Positions 21,218-30,361 of a stretch of 64,000 nt of DNA are shown here, piece by piece. The stretch is from positions 1-64,000 of the forward strand of contig NZ_JACHXI010000001.1 of the NCBI RefSeq assembly GCF_014191985.1, written 5' to 3'. Numbering within the stretch: the first letter of the stretch is position 1; the number at the start of each line of letters is the position of its first letter. The position numbers and the translations under genes were made by a program. Under the pieces are notes generated by a model, which was not told where the DNA came from, did no database searches, and was given only the letters and a program-made list of their open reading frames with translations. Origin of the DNA: Azomonas macrocytogenes. GTDB lineage: Bacteria > Pseudomonadota > Gammaproteobacteria > Pseudomonadales > Pseudomonadaceae.

Positions 21218-22660
21218 ATGAAAATTTTTTTTTGCGGTATCTTTTTTACCTCCTTGGCCTTGTCTTGCTCTCTGCTACCCGCACAGGCTCAGACCATCGC
21301 CCAGCAGCTTCCCGAGCAGGTGAAAAAACTGCTCAAGACCAACAAGATTCCCGATAGTGCGCTTTCGCTGGTCATGCTACCGCTCAATGGAAATGGCACA
21401 CCGACCCTGTTCAATGCAGACATTTCGGTAAGCCCTGCTTCAACCATGAAACTGGTGACGACCTATGCAGCATTGGAACTGCTCGGTCCCACCTACCAGT
21501 GGAAAACCGAGTTCTATACCGATGGCTCGCTGAAAAACGGAATTCTCAACGGCAACCTCTACCTCAAAGGTGGCGGCGACCCGAAGCTGAATATGGAAAA
21601 GCTCTGGCTGCTGCTACGTGATCTACGTGCCAACGGGGTGCATCAGGTCAACGGTGACCTGGTTCTGGATCACAGCTATTTCATCACGCCGGAACTGGTC
21701 GCCTTCGATGACGATGGCAACGATACGAACCAGCCATTCCTGGTAATGCCCGATTCCCTACTGGTCAACCTCAAGTCACTACGCTTCGTGGTACGCAATG
21801 ACGGTGGACGGGTCAATGTTGCCGTCGAGCCGCCCATCGAAAGCATCCGGATCGACAACCAGATGCAGGCGCTCAAGGCGGCAAAATGCCCTGCTGTGCC
21901 CGAGGTGCGTTTCAACCCGGTCCCAACAGCGAATGACGTGACCATTACCGTTACCGGAAAATTGCCCGAAGGCTGCAGTAGCCAGACCTACCTGGCCTTG
22001 CTGGATCATCAACACTATGCGGCTGGCGCAGTCCGGGCTATCTGGAAAGAGCTGGGAGGTACTATCCGTGGCGGCGACCGCACCGGCCCGATACCAAAGA
22101 ATACACGCCTGCTGGCCAGGGCCTTTTCTCCGGACCTGGTGGAGATCATCCGGGACATCAACAAGTACAGTAACAACACCATGGCTCGCCAGTTGTTCCT
22201 GAGTATCGGTGCCCGCTTTCGCTCCAAGGTTGACGCTAACGACGCTCTGGCTGCACAACGGGCTATCCGTAGCTGGTTGGCCAAAAAAAGCATCAACGCA
22301 TCACGCCTGGTCATGGACAACGGTTCTGGACTTTCTCGCGAAGAACGGATCAGTGCCCGGGAAATGGCCACTCTGCTGCAAGCAGCCTGGCATAGCCCCT
22401 ACTCCGCCGAGTTCATTTCCTCGATGCCACTGGCAGCCATGGATGGCACCATGCGCAAACGCCTGAACAACACCGCGGTAGTCGGCAAGGCTCATATCAA
22501 GACTGGCACCTTGAACAACGTACGTGCCATTGCCGGCTACAGCCAGGATAGCAATGGCAATAACTGGGTTGTCGTGGCCATTCTGAACCATGCACAACCC
22601 TGGGGCGCCTCATCCATCCTGGATCAGGTACTGATCAGCCTGTACAACTCAGCCAGATAG
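21218..22660 (+). CDS. dacB: D-alanyl-D-alanine carboxypeptidase/endopeptidase (PBP4)
   Basis: A periplasmic penicillin-binding protein that trims and cleaves peptidoglycan cross-links. From ATG 21218 (480 residues) there is a signal peptide (MKIFFCGIFFTSLALSCSLL...AQA). The active-site motifs are S75-T-M-K78, the SxN motif in NKYSNNTMARQ and K-T-G in HIKTGTL. Start codons at 21161 and 21173 are in frame, but would put 15-19 polar residues before the signal peptide; GGGAGG lies about 12 bases before 21218. The gene converges on rlmL. Confidence 0.93.
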   Translation: MKIFFCGIFFTSLALSCSLLPAQAQTIAQQLPEQVKKLLKTNKIPDSALSLVMLPLNGNGTPTLFNADISVSPASTMKLVTTYAALELLGPTYQWKTEFYTDGSLKNGILNGNLYLKGGGDPKLNMEKLWLLLRDLRANGVHQVNGDLVLDHSYFITPELVAFDDDGNDTNQPFLVMPDSLLVNLKSLRFVVRNDGGRVNVAVEPPIESIRIDNQMQALKAAKCPAVPEVRFNPVPTANDVTITVTGKLPEGCSSQTYLALLDHQHYAAGAVRAIWKELGGTIRGGDRTGPIPKNTRLLARAFSPDLVEIIRDINKYSNNTMARQLFLSIGARFRSKVDANDALAAQRAIRSWLAKKSINASRLVMDNGSGLSREERISAREMATLLQAAWHSPYSAEFISSMPLAAMDGTMRKRLNNTAVVGKAHIKTGTLNNVRAIAGYSQDSNGNNWVVVAILNHAQPWGASSILDQVLISLYNSAR

Positions 22661-22669
22661 GCGAACGGT

Positions 22670-22686
22670 GGATCGCCATGCGATCC
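22670..22686. terminator. Hairpin between convergent dacB and rlmL
   Basis: Stem GGATCGC/GCGATCC with loop CAT, in the 36-bp gap between the two convergent genes. No U-tract follows on either strand, so it may be a weak bidirectional terminator. Confidence 0.4.
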
Positions 22687-22696
22687 GCCTCTTGGC

Positions 22697-24874
22697 TCAA
22701 CGAGTCTTCCCGGCCTGCAACCGCCAGGTCCGGTGAATGCGCTCGTTGCGCCGGAAATCCTCATCGATGGTCGCAGCACTGATTTCTTCCGCCGTATAAC
22801 GCTCCAGCAGTCGGCAATCAAGAGCAAACCGGCGGAAGTTATTGGAAAAATACAGCGTACCGCCTGCAGCCAGGCGGGCCATGGCCAGGTCGATCAGGCG
22901 CACGTGGTCACGCTGGACATCGAATACACCTTCCATACGTTTGGAATTAGAAAAAGTCGGCGGGTCGATGAAGATCAGGTCGTACTCCCCGGAATCCTTT
23001 TCCAGCCATTCCATGACATCGGCCTGGACCAGCGATTGCCGCTCGGAATAACCATTCAACGCCAGATTGCGGCGCGCCCAGTCCAGATAGGTTTTCGACA
23101 AATCGACGCTGGTCGTCTGGCGTGCTCCCCCCAAGGCCGCATGTACTGTCACTGTAGCCGTATAGCAGAACAAATTGAGAAAACGCTTTCCTGAGGCCTC
23201 GCGCTGGATTCGTCGACGCATCGGCCGATGATCGAGAAATAGCCCTGTATCCAGATAGTCGGTCAGGTTCACCAGCAACCTGGCACCCCCTTCACGTACC
23301 TCTAAAAAATGCCCTTCACTGCCCTGCCGTTCGTATTGACGCTTGCCACTCTGCCGCTCGCGCCGCTTGACCACCACCTTCTCCGGCATCACCTCCAGCG
23401 CCAAGGGAATGGCGGCCAAGGCATCGAGCAAGCGAGTCTGGGCCTTGGCTGGATCTATCGTGCGCGGTGCAGCATATTCCTGTACATGTACCCAATCCTG
23501 ATAGATATCGATGGCCAATGCGTATTCGGGCATGTCCGCATCGTAGAGGCGATAACAACCAACGCCTTCACGAACGGACCATTTACTCAGTTGCTTGAGG
23601 TTCTTGCGCAAGCGATTGGCAAACATCTGGCCACCTTCGCTAAGCCGGGCTGGTGTCGCTTGCCCGGTATCCCTGGCTACAGGCTGTCGCTCACCGGTAA
23701 CGAACTGCCCGGCATCAACCTTGAACAACAGCAACTTGCAAGGTAACGCGCCATTCCAGAAAGCGTATTGCTTGTGGCTGCGCAAGCCCATGCGCTTGCC
23801 CAGCTCAGGTGCTCCAGTGAAGACTCCCGCCTCCCAGCCCAGACAGACCTGACGCAAGCGCTCGCCCAGATGCTGGTAAAGATAGAGCAAACTGGCCTCA
23901 TCGCCCAGGCGCTCGCCATAGGGCGGATTACAGATCACCAGGCCACGCTGATTACGATCAGGATGCGGTTCGAAGGTCGCCAGTTCGCCTTGATAGACGC
24001 GAACCCAGCTACTCAGGCCAGCTCGTTCGATATTGTTGCGCGCTGGCTGGACCAGCCGTGGATCGGCTTCATAGCCGCGCAACCACAGCGGCGGTCGAGC
24101 CAGTCCTATGGCAGCCCGCTCCTGTGCCTCAGCCAGCAGCCGATTCCAGAGTGCAGGCACATGCCCGAGCCAGCCGCTGAAGCCCCAGTGCTCGCGTCTG
24201 AGATTGGGTGCCATATCGGCTGCCATCATGCCGGCCTCAACGAGAAAAGTACCGACACCACACATCGGATCGGCCAAGGCGCCACCCTCGGCAGCAATTC
24301 GCGGCCAGCCGGCCCGGAGCAGAATTGCCGCCGCCAGGTTTTCCTTCAGCGGTGCGACACCCTGCTGCAAGCGATAGCCACGTTGATGCAGGCTGTGCCC
24401 GGACAAATCCAGTGAAAGCACTGCCTGCCCGCGATCCAGACGCAAATGCACGCGCAAATCGGGATTGAGTTTATCGATGCCAGGACGCAGACCACCCGCA
24501 TCGCGCAGGCGGTCGACGATGGCATCCTTTACCTTGAGGGCACCGAAGTGAGTATTGTCGATCCCACTTCCCCTGCCACTGAACTCGACCGCCAGAGTAC
24601 CTGCCACCTCCAGATGCTCACGCCAGTCCACCGCATGAACCTGTGCATAGAGCGATTCGGCGTCGGTTACCGGAAAACGCCCGATGACCAGCAAGACCCG
24701 ATTGGCCAGACGCGACCACAGGCACATCCGATAAGCCACCTCCAGAGCGGCATGCCCAACAATCGCAGCGGTATGCTCGCGAACATCTTCGAGGCCCAGC
24801 CCGCCAGCCTCTTCGGCAAGCAGTGACTCCAGTCCCTTGGGACAGGTCAGGATCAGTTCGTGATGCTCGCTCAT
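22697..24874 (-). CDS. rlmL: Bifunctional 23S rRNA methyltransferase (m2G2445 and m7G2069)
   Basis: A fused enzyme of 725 residues, the normal length for RlmKL (YcbY). The N-terminal half has a THUMP domain and the RlmL methyltransferase (NPPYGERLG at about residue 310); the C-terminal half is RlmK (TGLFLDHRPMRRRI, FLNLFCYTA, DLIFIDPPTFSNS). It modifies G2445 and G2069 of 23S rRNA. The start MSEHHELILTCPKGLE is conserved; nine upstream codons were rejected. It is divergent from rmf. Confidence 0.95.
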   Translation of the reverse strand: MSEHHELILTCPKGLESLLAEEAGGLGLEDVREHTAAIVGHAALEVAYRMCLWSRLANRVLLVIGRFPVTDAESLYAQVHAVDWREHLEVAGTLAVEFSGRGSGIDNTHFGALKVKDAIVDRLRDAGGLRPGIDKLNPDLRVHLRLDRGQAVLSLDLSGHSLHQRGYRLQQGVAPLKENLAAAILLRAGWPRIAAEGGALADPMCGVGTFLVEAGMMAADMAPNLRREHWGFSGWLGHVPALWNRLLAEAQERAAIGLARPPLWLRGYEADPRLVQPARNNIERAGLSSWVRVYQGELATFEPHPDRNQRGLVICNPPYGERLGDEASLLYLYQHLGERLRQVCLGWEAGVFTGAPELGKRMGLRSHKQYAFWNGALPCKLLLFKVDAGQFVTGERQPVARDTGQATPARLSEGGQMFANRLRKNLKQLSKWSVREGVGCYRLYDADMPEYALAIDIYQDWVHVQEYAAPRTIDPAKAQTRLLDALAAIPLALEVMPEKVVVKRRERQSGKRQYERQGSEGHFLEVREGGARLLVNLTDYLDTGLFLDHRPMRRRIQREASGKRFLNLFCYTATVTVHAALGGARQTTSVDLSKTYLDWARRNLALNGYSERQSLVQADVMEWLEKDSGEYDLIFIDPPTFSNSKRMEGVFDVQRDHVRLIDLAMARLAAGGTLYFSNNFRRFALDCRLLERYTAEEISAATIDEDFRRNERIHRTWRLQAGKTR

Positions 24875-25023
24875 GATCGTTCCAGAAAAAGATGAATACA
24901 CAATGATCGAAAATCGCTCACTGAAAATAACGGAAGCTTATAGAGCTAAGAACCTTAGCCCTACATGCTTATGAAAAATCGGTCGTTCCAGCAACTGTCA
25001 CAATCGGGTAGAACTGAAACCAG

Positions 25024-25112
25024 TCGCACCGCTGGTGCGATCAAGGCCCGCCACACTGGCGCCAGGCCTTAATGCGGCAGGCAATCTGCCTGGTCCTGCA
25101 ACGGGACCAACG
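25024..25112 (+). ncRNA. rmf RNA motif: structured 5' leader of rmf
   Basis: Four hairpins stand in a row upstream of rmf: TCGCACC/GGTGCGA (25024-25040), AAGGCC with CGCCA pairing TGGCG and GGCCTT (25043-25070), CAGGC/GCCTG (25078-25092) and GGTCC/GGACC (25092-25108), the last two overlapping by one base. The second is followed by an A-rich single strand and the ribosome binding site. A conserved rmf RNA motif in the 5' leader of Pseudomonas rmf genes has been described; position and structure agree. Exact ends are my estimate. The ligand or regulator is unknown to me. Confidence 0.65.
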
Positions 25113-25144
25113 GGAAAAAAGTCAACCACTGAGGGCTATACCCA

Positions 25145-25360
25145 ATGAGAAGACTCAAGCGTGATCCGATGGAAAGAGCTTTCCAACGCGGCTACCAAAA
25201 CGGCATCAACGGCAAATCCCGGGATCTCTGTCCTTTCACCCATCCAGATACCCGACAAGCCTGGATCAACGGTTGGCGAGAGGGGCGTAACGATAACTGG
25301 GATGGTCTGACCGGCACCGCCGGCCTACACCGTTTAAATCAATTCAATGCCGTAAGCTGA
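25145..25360 (+). CDS. rmf: Ribosome modulation factor
   Basis: RMF dimerises 70S ribosomes into inactive 100S particles in stationary phase. The 71-residue protein carries the signature RDPMERAFQRGYQNGINGKS, then CPF and WINGWREGRND. It is longer at the C-terminus than E. coli RMF (55 residues), as usual in Pseudomonas. GAGGG lies nine bases before the ATG, downstream of the structured leader. Flanked by rlmL and pyrD, the usual pseudomonad context. Confidence 0.95.
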   Translation: MRRLKRDPMERAFQRGYQNGINGKSRDLCPFTHPDTRQAWINGWREGRNDNWDGLTGTAGLHRLNQFNAVS

Positions 25361-25415
25361 CGGCGGATCACCGAAAACTTCCCCGCACGCATCATCCGAC
25401 TCAGGCTCGGATATA

Positions 25416-25435
25416 GGGCTCCTCTCAGGGAGCCC
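25416..25435 (-). terminator. Hairpin between rmf and pyrD
   Basis: GGGCTCC pairs with GGAGCCC around a short loop. It covers the pyrD stop codon and lies 55 bp after rmf; with little U-tract, it is a weak candidate for either of the convergent genes. Confidence 0.4.
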
Positions 25436-26483
25436 TTCGCCCAAGTGCTTCAGATACATGTCCAGCTCGCAGCGCAGCAACGGCATCCACAGACTCGCGA
25501 ATCAACCGCGGCCCCTTATAGATGAATCCCGTATAAAGCTGAACCAGGCTCGCGCCGGCACGGATCTTTTCGGCTGCATGCCGCCCCTCGGTGATACCAC
25601 CCACCGCGATAATGGGTAAACGGCCGCCCAGCGTCTCGGCCAGGACTTTTACCGTATGCGTGCTTTTCTCCAACACTGGAGCACCGGAAAGTCCCCCCGT
25701 TTCATCAGCCTGAGCCAATCCCCGGACGCCTTCGCGACCCAGAGTCGTATTGGTGGCAATGATGGCATCCATACCAGCCTGCAGCACCGTATTGGCCACC
25801 AGCTCGGTTTCCTCATCGCTCATGTCCGGAGCAATCTTGATCGCTAGAGGCACACGCCGGCCATGACGGATTTCAAGATCTCGCCGTCGCGACCGCAGAG
25901 CTTCCAACAACGATTTGAGCGAGTCGCCAAACTGCAAGCTGCGCAGTCCCGGGGTATTCGGCGAGCTGACGTTGACCGTGACATAGCTGGCGTGGTGGTA
26001 GACCTTTTCCAGACATAACAGGTAATCGTCTTCGGCACGTTCGACCGGCGTATCGAAATTCTTGCCAATATTGATTCCTAGCACGCCTTTGAAGTGCGAA
26101 GCCTCAACCCGGGCCAGCAAGGCATCGACGCCGAGATTATTGAAGCCCATGCGATTGATGATCGCCTGGGCTTCCGGCAAACGGAACACACGAGGCTTAG
26201 GGTTGCCCGGCTGCGGACGCGGCGTCACCGTCCCCACCTCGACAAAACCGAAGCCCAACTTCGACAAGCCGTCGATTGCCACGCCGTTCTTGTCCAGTCC
26301 AGCAGCAAGCCCGACCGGATTGGGGAATTCCAACCCCATAACCCGCACGGGCAAACGCGGTGGCTCCTTGTAGAGCAGCGTATCGAGCCCGAGTCGACCA
26401 CTTGCGCCGATCAGGTCGAGAGAAAGATTATGGGCGGTTTCCGGAGAAAGCTTGAACAGAAGCTCACGGACCAGGTTATACAT
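25425..26483 (-). CDS. pyrD: Dihydroorotate dehydrogenase (quinone), class 2
   Basis: Oxidises dihydroorotate to orotate in pyrimidine synthesis, passing electrons to quinone at the inner membrane. The 352-residue class 2 enzyme has the N-terminal amphipathic membrane-binding region ([20 protein letters not shown]), the [14 protein letters not shown] motif, the catalytic serine region [11 protein letters not shown] and the FMN phosphate-binding GGLSGAPV and GVGG-like IIAVGGI motifs. I chose M at 26483; an upstream start adds twelve residues. Confidence 0.96.
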   Translation of the reverse strand: MYNLVRELLFKLSPETAHNLSLDLIGASGRLGLDTLLYKEPPRLPVRVMGLEFPNPVGLAAGLDKNGVAIDGLSKLGFGFVEVGTVTPRPQPGNPKPRVFRLPEAQAIINRMGFNNLGVDALLARVEASHFKGVLGINIGKNFDTPVERAEDDYLLCLEKVYHHASYVTVNVSSPNTPGLRSLQFGDSLKSLLEALRSRRRDLEIRHGRRVPLAIKIAPDMSDEETELVANTVLQAGMDAIIATNTTLGREGVRGLAQADETGGLSGAPVLEKSTHTVKVLAETLGGRLPIIAVGGITEGRHAAEKIRAGASLVQLYTGFIYKGPRLIRESVDAVAALRAGHVSEALGRRAP

Positions 26484-26630
26484 GTGCAGCCTAAGTTTCT
26501 GTACGAATGAAAGAAGCAAAGTATAACGATCCCGCCAGACGCTGTCCCGGGATCAGCCAGCCTGAATGCTGTCAGCGAAATCCGACAGTCATCCGCCGAG
26601 CCTGGCGATTTCATCTTTATCAGATCCCGC

Positions 26631-28055
26631 CTATAACGGCTTTCCACGATTGCCGTGCTGGCTGACGAAGCTTTGTACCACTTTCAAATCGTTGGCCAGC
26701 ACCGTGCAACGCTCGGGACGCTGGAGCAGATCGGCAAGATGCAGCGGCAACCCCAGCGCCTTGCCAATGCCAGCTTTCTCTACCGCTTCGGGGAATTTGA
26801 CCGGATGTGCCGTGCCCAGGATGACCATGGGTACATCCAGGCTGCGCCGGCATTCGCGAGCAGCCCGCACGCCGATGGCCGTATGCGGATCGAGCACTTG
26901 CGCACAAGCCTTGAATACATCAACGATAGTCTGGCATGTCTGTTCGTCATCTACAGCCAAGGAATCGAACAGCTTGCGCGCTTCGGTCCAGCGCTCGTCC
27001 TCGACCGAGAGTTTACCGGTAGCCTTGAATGTATCCATCAGTGCAGCCACTGCAACACCATTGCGTCCATGCAGGTCGAACAACAGGCGCTCGAAATTGG
27101 ACGACACCATGATATCCATCGACGGCGACAGAGATGGATGCAAAGTATCTTTCTCGTAACGGTTGCCACTCATGAATCGATGCAGGATATCGTTGCGGTT
27201 GGTCGCAACGATCAGTTGGTTGATAGGCAAGCCCATGTTGCGCGCCAGATAGCCGGCGAAGATATCGCCGAAATTCCCGGTGGGTACGGAGAAGGCTATC
27301 GAGCGATGCGGTGCGCCAAGCTGTAGAGCCGCGTGAAAGTAATAAACGATCTGGGCCATGATTCGTGCCCAATTGATCGAGTTGACCGCCACTAGTGGAG
27401 TGCCTTTGAGGAAGGATTGGTTAGCGAAGCTGGCTTTGACCATCTCCTGGCAATCATCGAAATTCCCTTCGATGGCGATATTGTGAATGTTATCGCCAAG
27501 GGTGCTGGTCATCTGCCGACGCTGAACTTCGGATACCCGTTGGTGCGGATGCAGGATAAAGATATCCACGTTCTCGCAACGGCGACAACCTTCGATGGCA
27601 GCCGATCCGGTATCACCAGAAGTAGCTCCCATGATCACCACGCGCTGGCTACGCTTGGCCAACACATAATCGAGCAGACGGCCAAGCAACTGCAAGGCGA
27701 AATCCTTGAAGGCCAGAGTCGGGCCATGGAACAGTTCCAACACCCATTCATTGCTATCCAGCTGCTGCAGCGGGGCTACGGCGCCATGGGCAAATACGCC
27801 ATCCAGGCCAACCGCATAGGTCTCTTCGAGGATTTTCTTGAAATCGGCATCGGGAATACTGCCCGTTACGAATGGACGCATTACCCGAAAGGCTAACTCG
27901 TGATACGGCAAGCCAGACCAGGAAGCGATTTCCTCCAGCGTGAAGCGCGGCAGAGTTTCCGGTACGTAAAGACCGCCATCGCTAGCCAGGCCGGCCAGCA
28001 GTACTTCTTCAAAATTCAGGGCTGGCGCCTGGCCGCGGGTACTGATGTAGCGCAT
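26631..28055 (-). CDS. thrC: Threonine synthase
   Basis: PLP enzyme that converts O-phosphohomoserine to threonine. The 474-residue protein begins MRYISTRG and has the PLP lysine K117 in GPTLAFKDFALQ, with the phosphate-binding loop in ATSGDTGSAA. It follows hom by 53 bp, giving a hom-thrC unit for the last steps of threonine synthesis. AAGG lies ten bases before the ATG. Confidence 0.97.
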   Translation of the reverse strand: MRYISTRGQAPALNFEEVLLAGLASDGGLYVPETLPRFTLEEIASWSGLPYHELAFRVMRPFVTGSIPDADFKKILEETYAVGLDGVFAHGAVAPLQQLDSNEWVLELFHGPTLAFKDFALQLLGRLLDYVLAKRSQRVVIMGATSGDTGSAAIEGCRRCENVDIFILHPHQRVSEVQRRQMTSTLGDNIHNIAIEGNFDDCQEMVKASFANQSFLKGTPLVAVNSINWARIMAQIVYYFHAALQLGAPHRSIAFSVPTGNFGDIFAGYLARNMGLPINQLIVATNRNDILHRFMSGNRYEKDTLHPSLSPSMDIMVSSNFERLLFDLHGRNGVAVAALMDTFKATGKLSVEDERWTEARKLFDSLAVDDEQTCQTIVDVFKACAQVLDPHTAIGVRAARECRRSLDVPMVILGTAHPVKFPEAVEKAGIGKALGLPLHLADLLQRPERCTVLANDLKVVQSFVSQHGNRGKPL

Positions 28056-28108
28056 GTATGCAAACCTTCGGTTCGAACCTGAAGCCTGAAGCTCCCGGCT
28101 CCAAGTGA

Positions 28109-29410
28109 TTAATTGAGCTGTTCCACGCGGATTCGCATCACCTTGCCGGCAACACCTTCCAGCCCTTCCATGGCGGCGATGGCATCGTCGATCTTCTGCT
28201 CGATGACTTGGTGGGTAAGCAGGATCATCGGCACCAGTCCATCGTGCTCTTCGGCTTCTTTCTGCATGATGGATTCAATATTGATGCCACGCTCGGACAG
28301 TATACTGGCTACCTGGGCCAGCACACCCGGATGATCCTTGGCCTGGATGCGCAGGTAATAGGCGCTTGCGCAAGCGCTGATCGGCAGGACTGGATGGTCG
28401 GACAAAGCGTCCGGTTGGAAGGCCAGATGCGGCACGCGATTTTCCGGGTCGGATGTCATGGCCCGGACCACATCCACTACATCAGCCACGACTGCCGATG
28501 CTGTCGGCTCCATGCCTGCACCGGCGCCATAAAAAAGCGTGCTGCCCACCGCATCGCCATTGACCATCACAGCATTCATTACACCATTTACATTGGCGAT
28601 CAGACGATCAGCCGGAATCAGTGTCGGGTGCACACGCAGCTCGATACCGGCCTCGGTACGACGTGCCATGCCAAGGTGCTTGATACGATAACCGAGGGCT
28701 TCGGCATAATTCACGTCAGCCGTGGTGAGCCGGGTGATTCCTTCGGTGTAGGCCTTATCGAACTGCAGGGGAACGCCGAAGGCGATGGAAGCCAAAATGG
28801 TCAGCTTGTGCGCAGCATCGATGCCTTCGACATCAAAGGTCGGATCGGCTTCGGCGTAGCCCAATGCTTGGGCCTCCTTGAGTACGTCATCGAAGGTTCG
28901 GCCCTTCTCGCGCATTTCAGTAAGAATGAAGTTGCCAGTACCATTGATGATACCGGCCAGCCAATTGATCTGGTTACCGGCCAAGCCTTCACGAATGGCC
29001 TTGATGATGGGAATACCACCAGCCACGGAAGCCTCGAAGGCCACGATCACGCCTTTTTCGCGAGCCTTGGCGAAAATCTCGTTACCGTGCACGGCTATCA
29101 GCGCCTTGTTGGCGGTGACCACATGCTTGCCGTTGTCAATTGCTTTCATCACCAGTTCACGGGCAACGGTATAACCACCAATCAGCTCGATGACGATATC
29201 GATATCGGGATTGTCGGCTACCTCGAGCACAGAGGTAACAGGGGTGTCGGAAGTATCGCAGCGAGGGTTGGACGAACGAGCTCCGATCTGTGCCACCTCG
29301 ATTCCACGTCCGGCACGGCGAGCGATCTCCTCGGCATTGCGTTTCAGCACATTGAAGGTACCGCCACCGACGGTTCCCAGCCCACAGATACCCACTTTGA
29401 CCGGTTTCAC
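28109..29410 (-). CDS. hom: Homoserine dehydrogenase
   Basis: Reduces aspartate semialdehyde to homoserine. The 433-residue monofunctional enzyme has the nucleotide-binding GLGTVGGG at residues 10-17, catalytic-domain motifs (NGTGNFILTEM, EADPTFDVEG) and a C-terminal ACT domain (about 350-430) for feedback by threonine. The GTG at 29410 is the start: GGGGAG lies about seven bases upstream and the protein then begins with the conserved KPVKVGICG. An ATG 20 codons upstream would run through a terminator-like hairpin. Confidence 0.96.
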   Translation of the reverse strand: MKPVKVGICGLGTVGGGTFNVLKRNAEEIARRAGRGIEVAQIGARSSNPRCDTSDTPVTSVLEVADNPDIDIVIELIGGYTVARELVMKAIDNGKHVVTANKALIAVHGNEIFAKAREKGVIVAFEASVAGGIPIIKAIREGLAGNQINWLAGIINGTGNFILTEMREKGRTFDDVLKEAQALGYAEADPTFDVEGIDAAHKLTILASIAFGVPLQFDKAYTEGITRLTTADVNYAEALGYRIKHLGMARRTEAGIELRVHPTLIPADRLIANVNGVMNAVMVNGDAVGSTLFYGAGAGMEPTASAVVADVVDVVRAMTSDPENRVPHLAFQPDALSDHPVLPISACASAYYLRIQAKDHPGVLAQVASILSERGINIESIMQKEAEEHDGLVPMILLTHQVIEQKIDDAIAAMEGLEGVAGKVMRIRVEQLN

Positions 29411-29431
29411 GCTGAACTCCCCGTTACACAG

Positions 29432-29460
29432 CAAAACGGCCCGCGTACGGGCCGCAAAAA
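29432..29460 (-). terminator. Terminator between dsbC and hom
   Basis: Stem CGGCCCG/CGGGCCG with a four-base loop, followed on the minus strand by TTTTGC. It lies about 100 bp after the dsbC stop and just before the hom ribosome binding site, so it separates the two units or attenuates hom. Confidence 0.6.
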
Positions 29461-29554
29461 TATTGAACACTACGAAGCAACTACAGGTTAGTCAATGTGC
29501 AAGCACGACTACCTGACGCCATGCTGGGCGGCAAACAGCACAGCATGCCTTCAG

Positions 29555-30286
29555 TTATTTAGCCTTGGCTTTCAAGGCCTCCGCTGCCAGGACATTCGCC
29601 GGCTGGTAGCCTGGAATGATCTGCCCGTTGGCAAGGATAATGGCAGGTGTTCCCTGAATACCGATCTGCTGCCCAAGCGCGTATTGCCTGGCAACAGGAT
29701 TATCGCACTTGGCCTTCGGTACATCCTCCTGCGACTTGGCGCGATTCATCGCCATTTTTCTGTCTCCAGCGCACCAGACGTACTCCAGCACGCTGGCACC
29801 ATGGCTGGACAATCCCTGACGTGGAAACGCCAGATAACGTACCGCGACGCCACGCCGGTTCAGTTCAGGCACCTCGGCATGTAACTTCTGGCAATAAGGG
29901 CAGTCGGTGTCGGTGAATACCGTGATTTCGGTTTTGGGGTTATCCGGTGAAAAAATCACCATATCCTTTTCCGGAATAGATCCGATCTCCTTGACTACCG
30001 ATTCGCCCTGTGCCTGTTCGGTCAAATTGACAGCCTGGCCGTCCTTGTATTGATACAGATATCCCTGAATCACGAATTGTCCGTCAGGGCTGGCATACAG
30101 ATGACGCCCACCTTTCAGTTCAACCTGATAAAGCCCGGCCATCGGGCTCCTGGATACGGAGATAATCTCCATATCGGACTGCAAGGATTTCAGCGTCTCA
30201 CGAATCGCCTGCTCCGGCTCGGCAGCAACGGCCAGAGAACCTGCAAGGCCGAGAGCAATGGCAGCGAGATAATGGATTGCACGCAT
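29555..30286 (-). CDS. dsbC: Periplasmic disulfide isomerase DsbC
   Basis: Shuffles wrong disulfides in periplasmic proteins and is kept reduced by DsbD. The 243-residue protein has a signal peptide (MRAIHYLAAIALGLAGSLAVAA), an N-terminal dimerisation domain and a thioredoxin fold with C129-P-Y-C132, the CPYC typical of Pseudomonas DsbC. The cis-proline loop is GTPAII. AAGGAG stands five bases before ATG 30286; the longer in-frame start was rejected. It lies 75 bp after xerD. Confidence 0.95.
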   Translation of the reverse strand: MRAIHYLAAIALGLAGSLAVAAEPEQAIRETLKSLQSDMEIISVSRSPMAGLYQVELKGGRHLYASPDGQFVIQGYLYQYKDGQAVNLTEQAQGESVVKEIGSIPEKDMVIFSPDNPKTEITVFTDTDCPYCQKLHAEVPELNRRGVAVRYLAFPRQGLSSHGASVLEYVWCAGDRKMAMNRAKSQEDVPKAKCDNPVARQYALGQQIGIQGTPAIILANGQIIPGYQPANVLAAEALKAKAK

Positions 30287-30361
30287 GAAATCTCCTTGCG
30301 ACACCAGCGATTGGAAAGGGCAAAACAATACCATATAAGGGCTTTCGCCTTCAGATCCCAC

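Noticed and set aside
28208..29491. 427-codon rightward ORF
   Set aside because: Antisense shadow of hom; no family resemblance.
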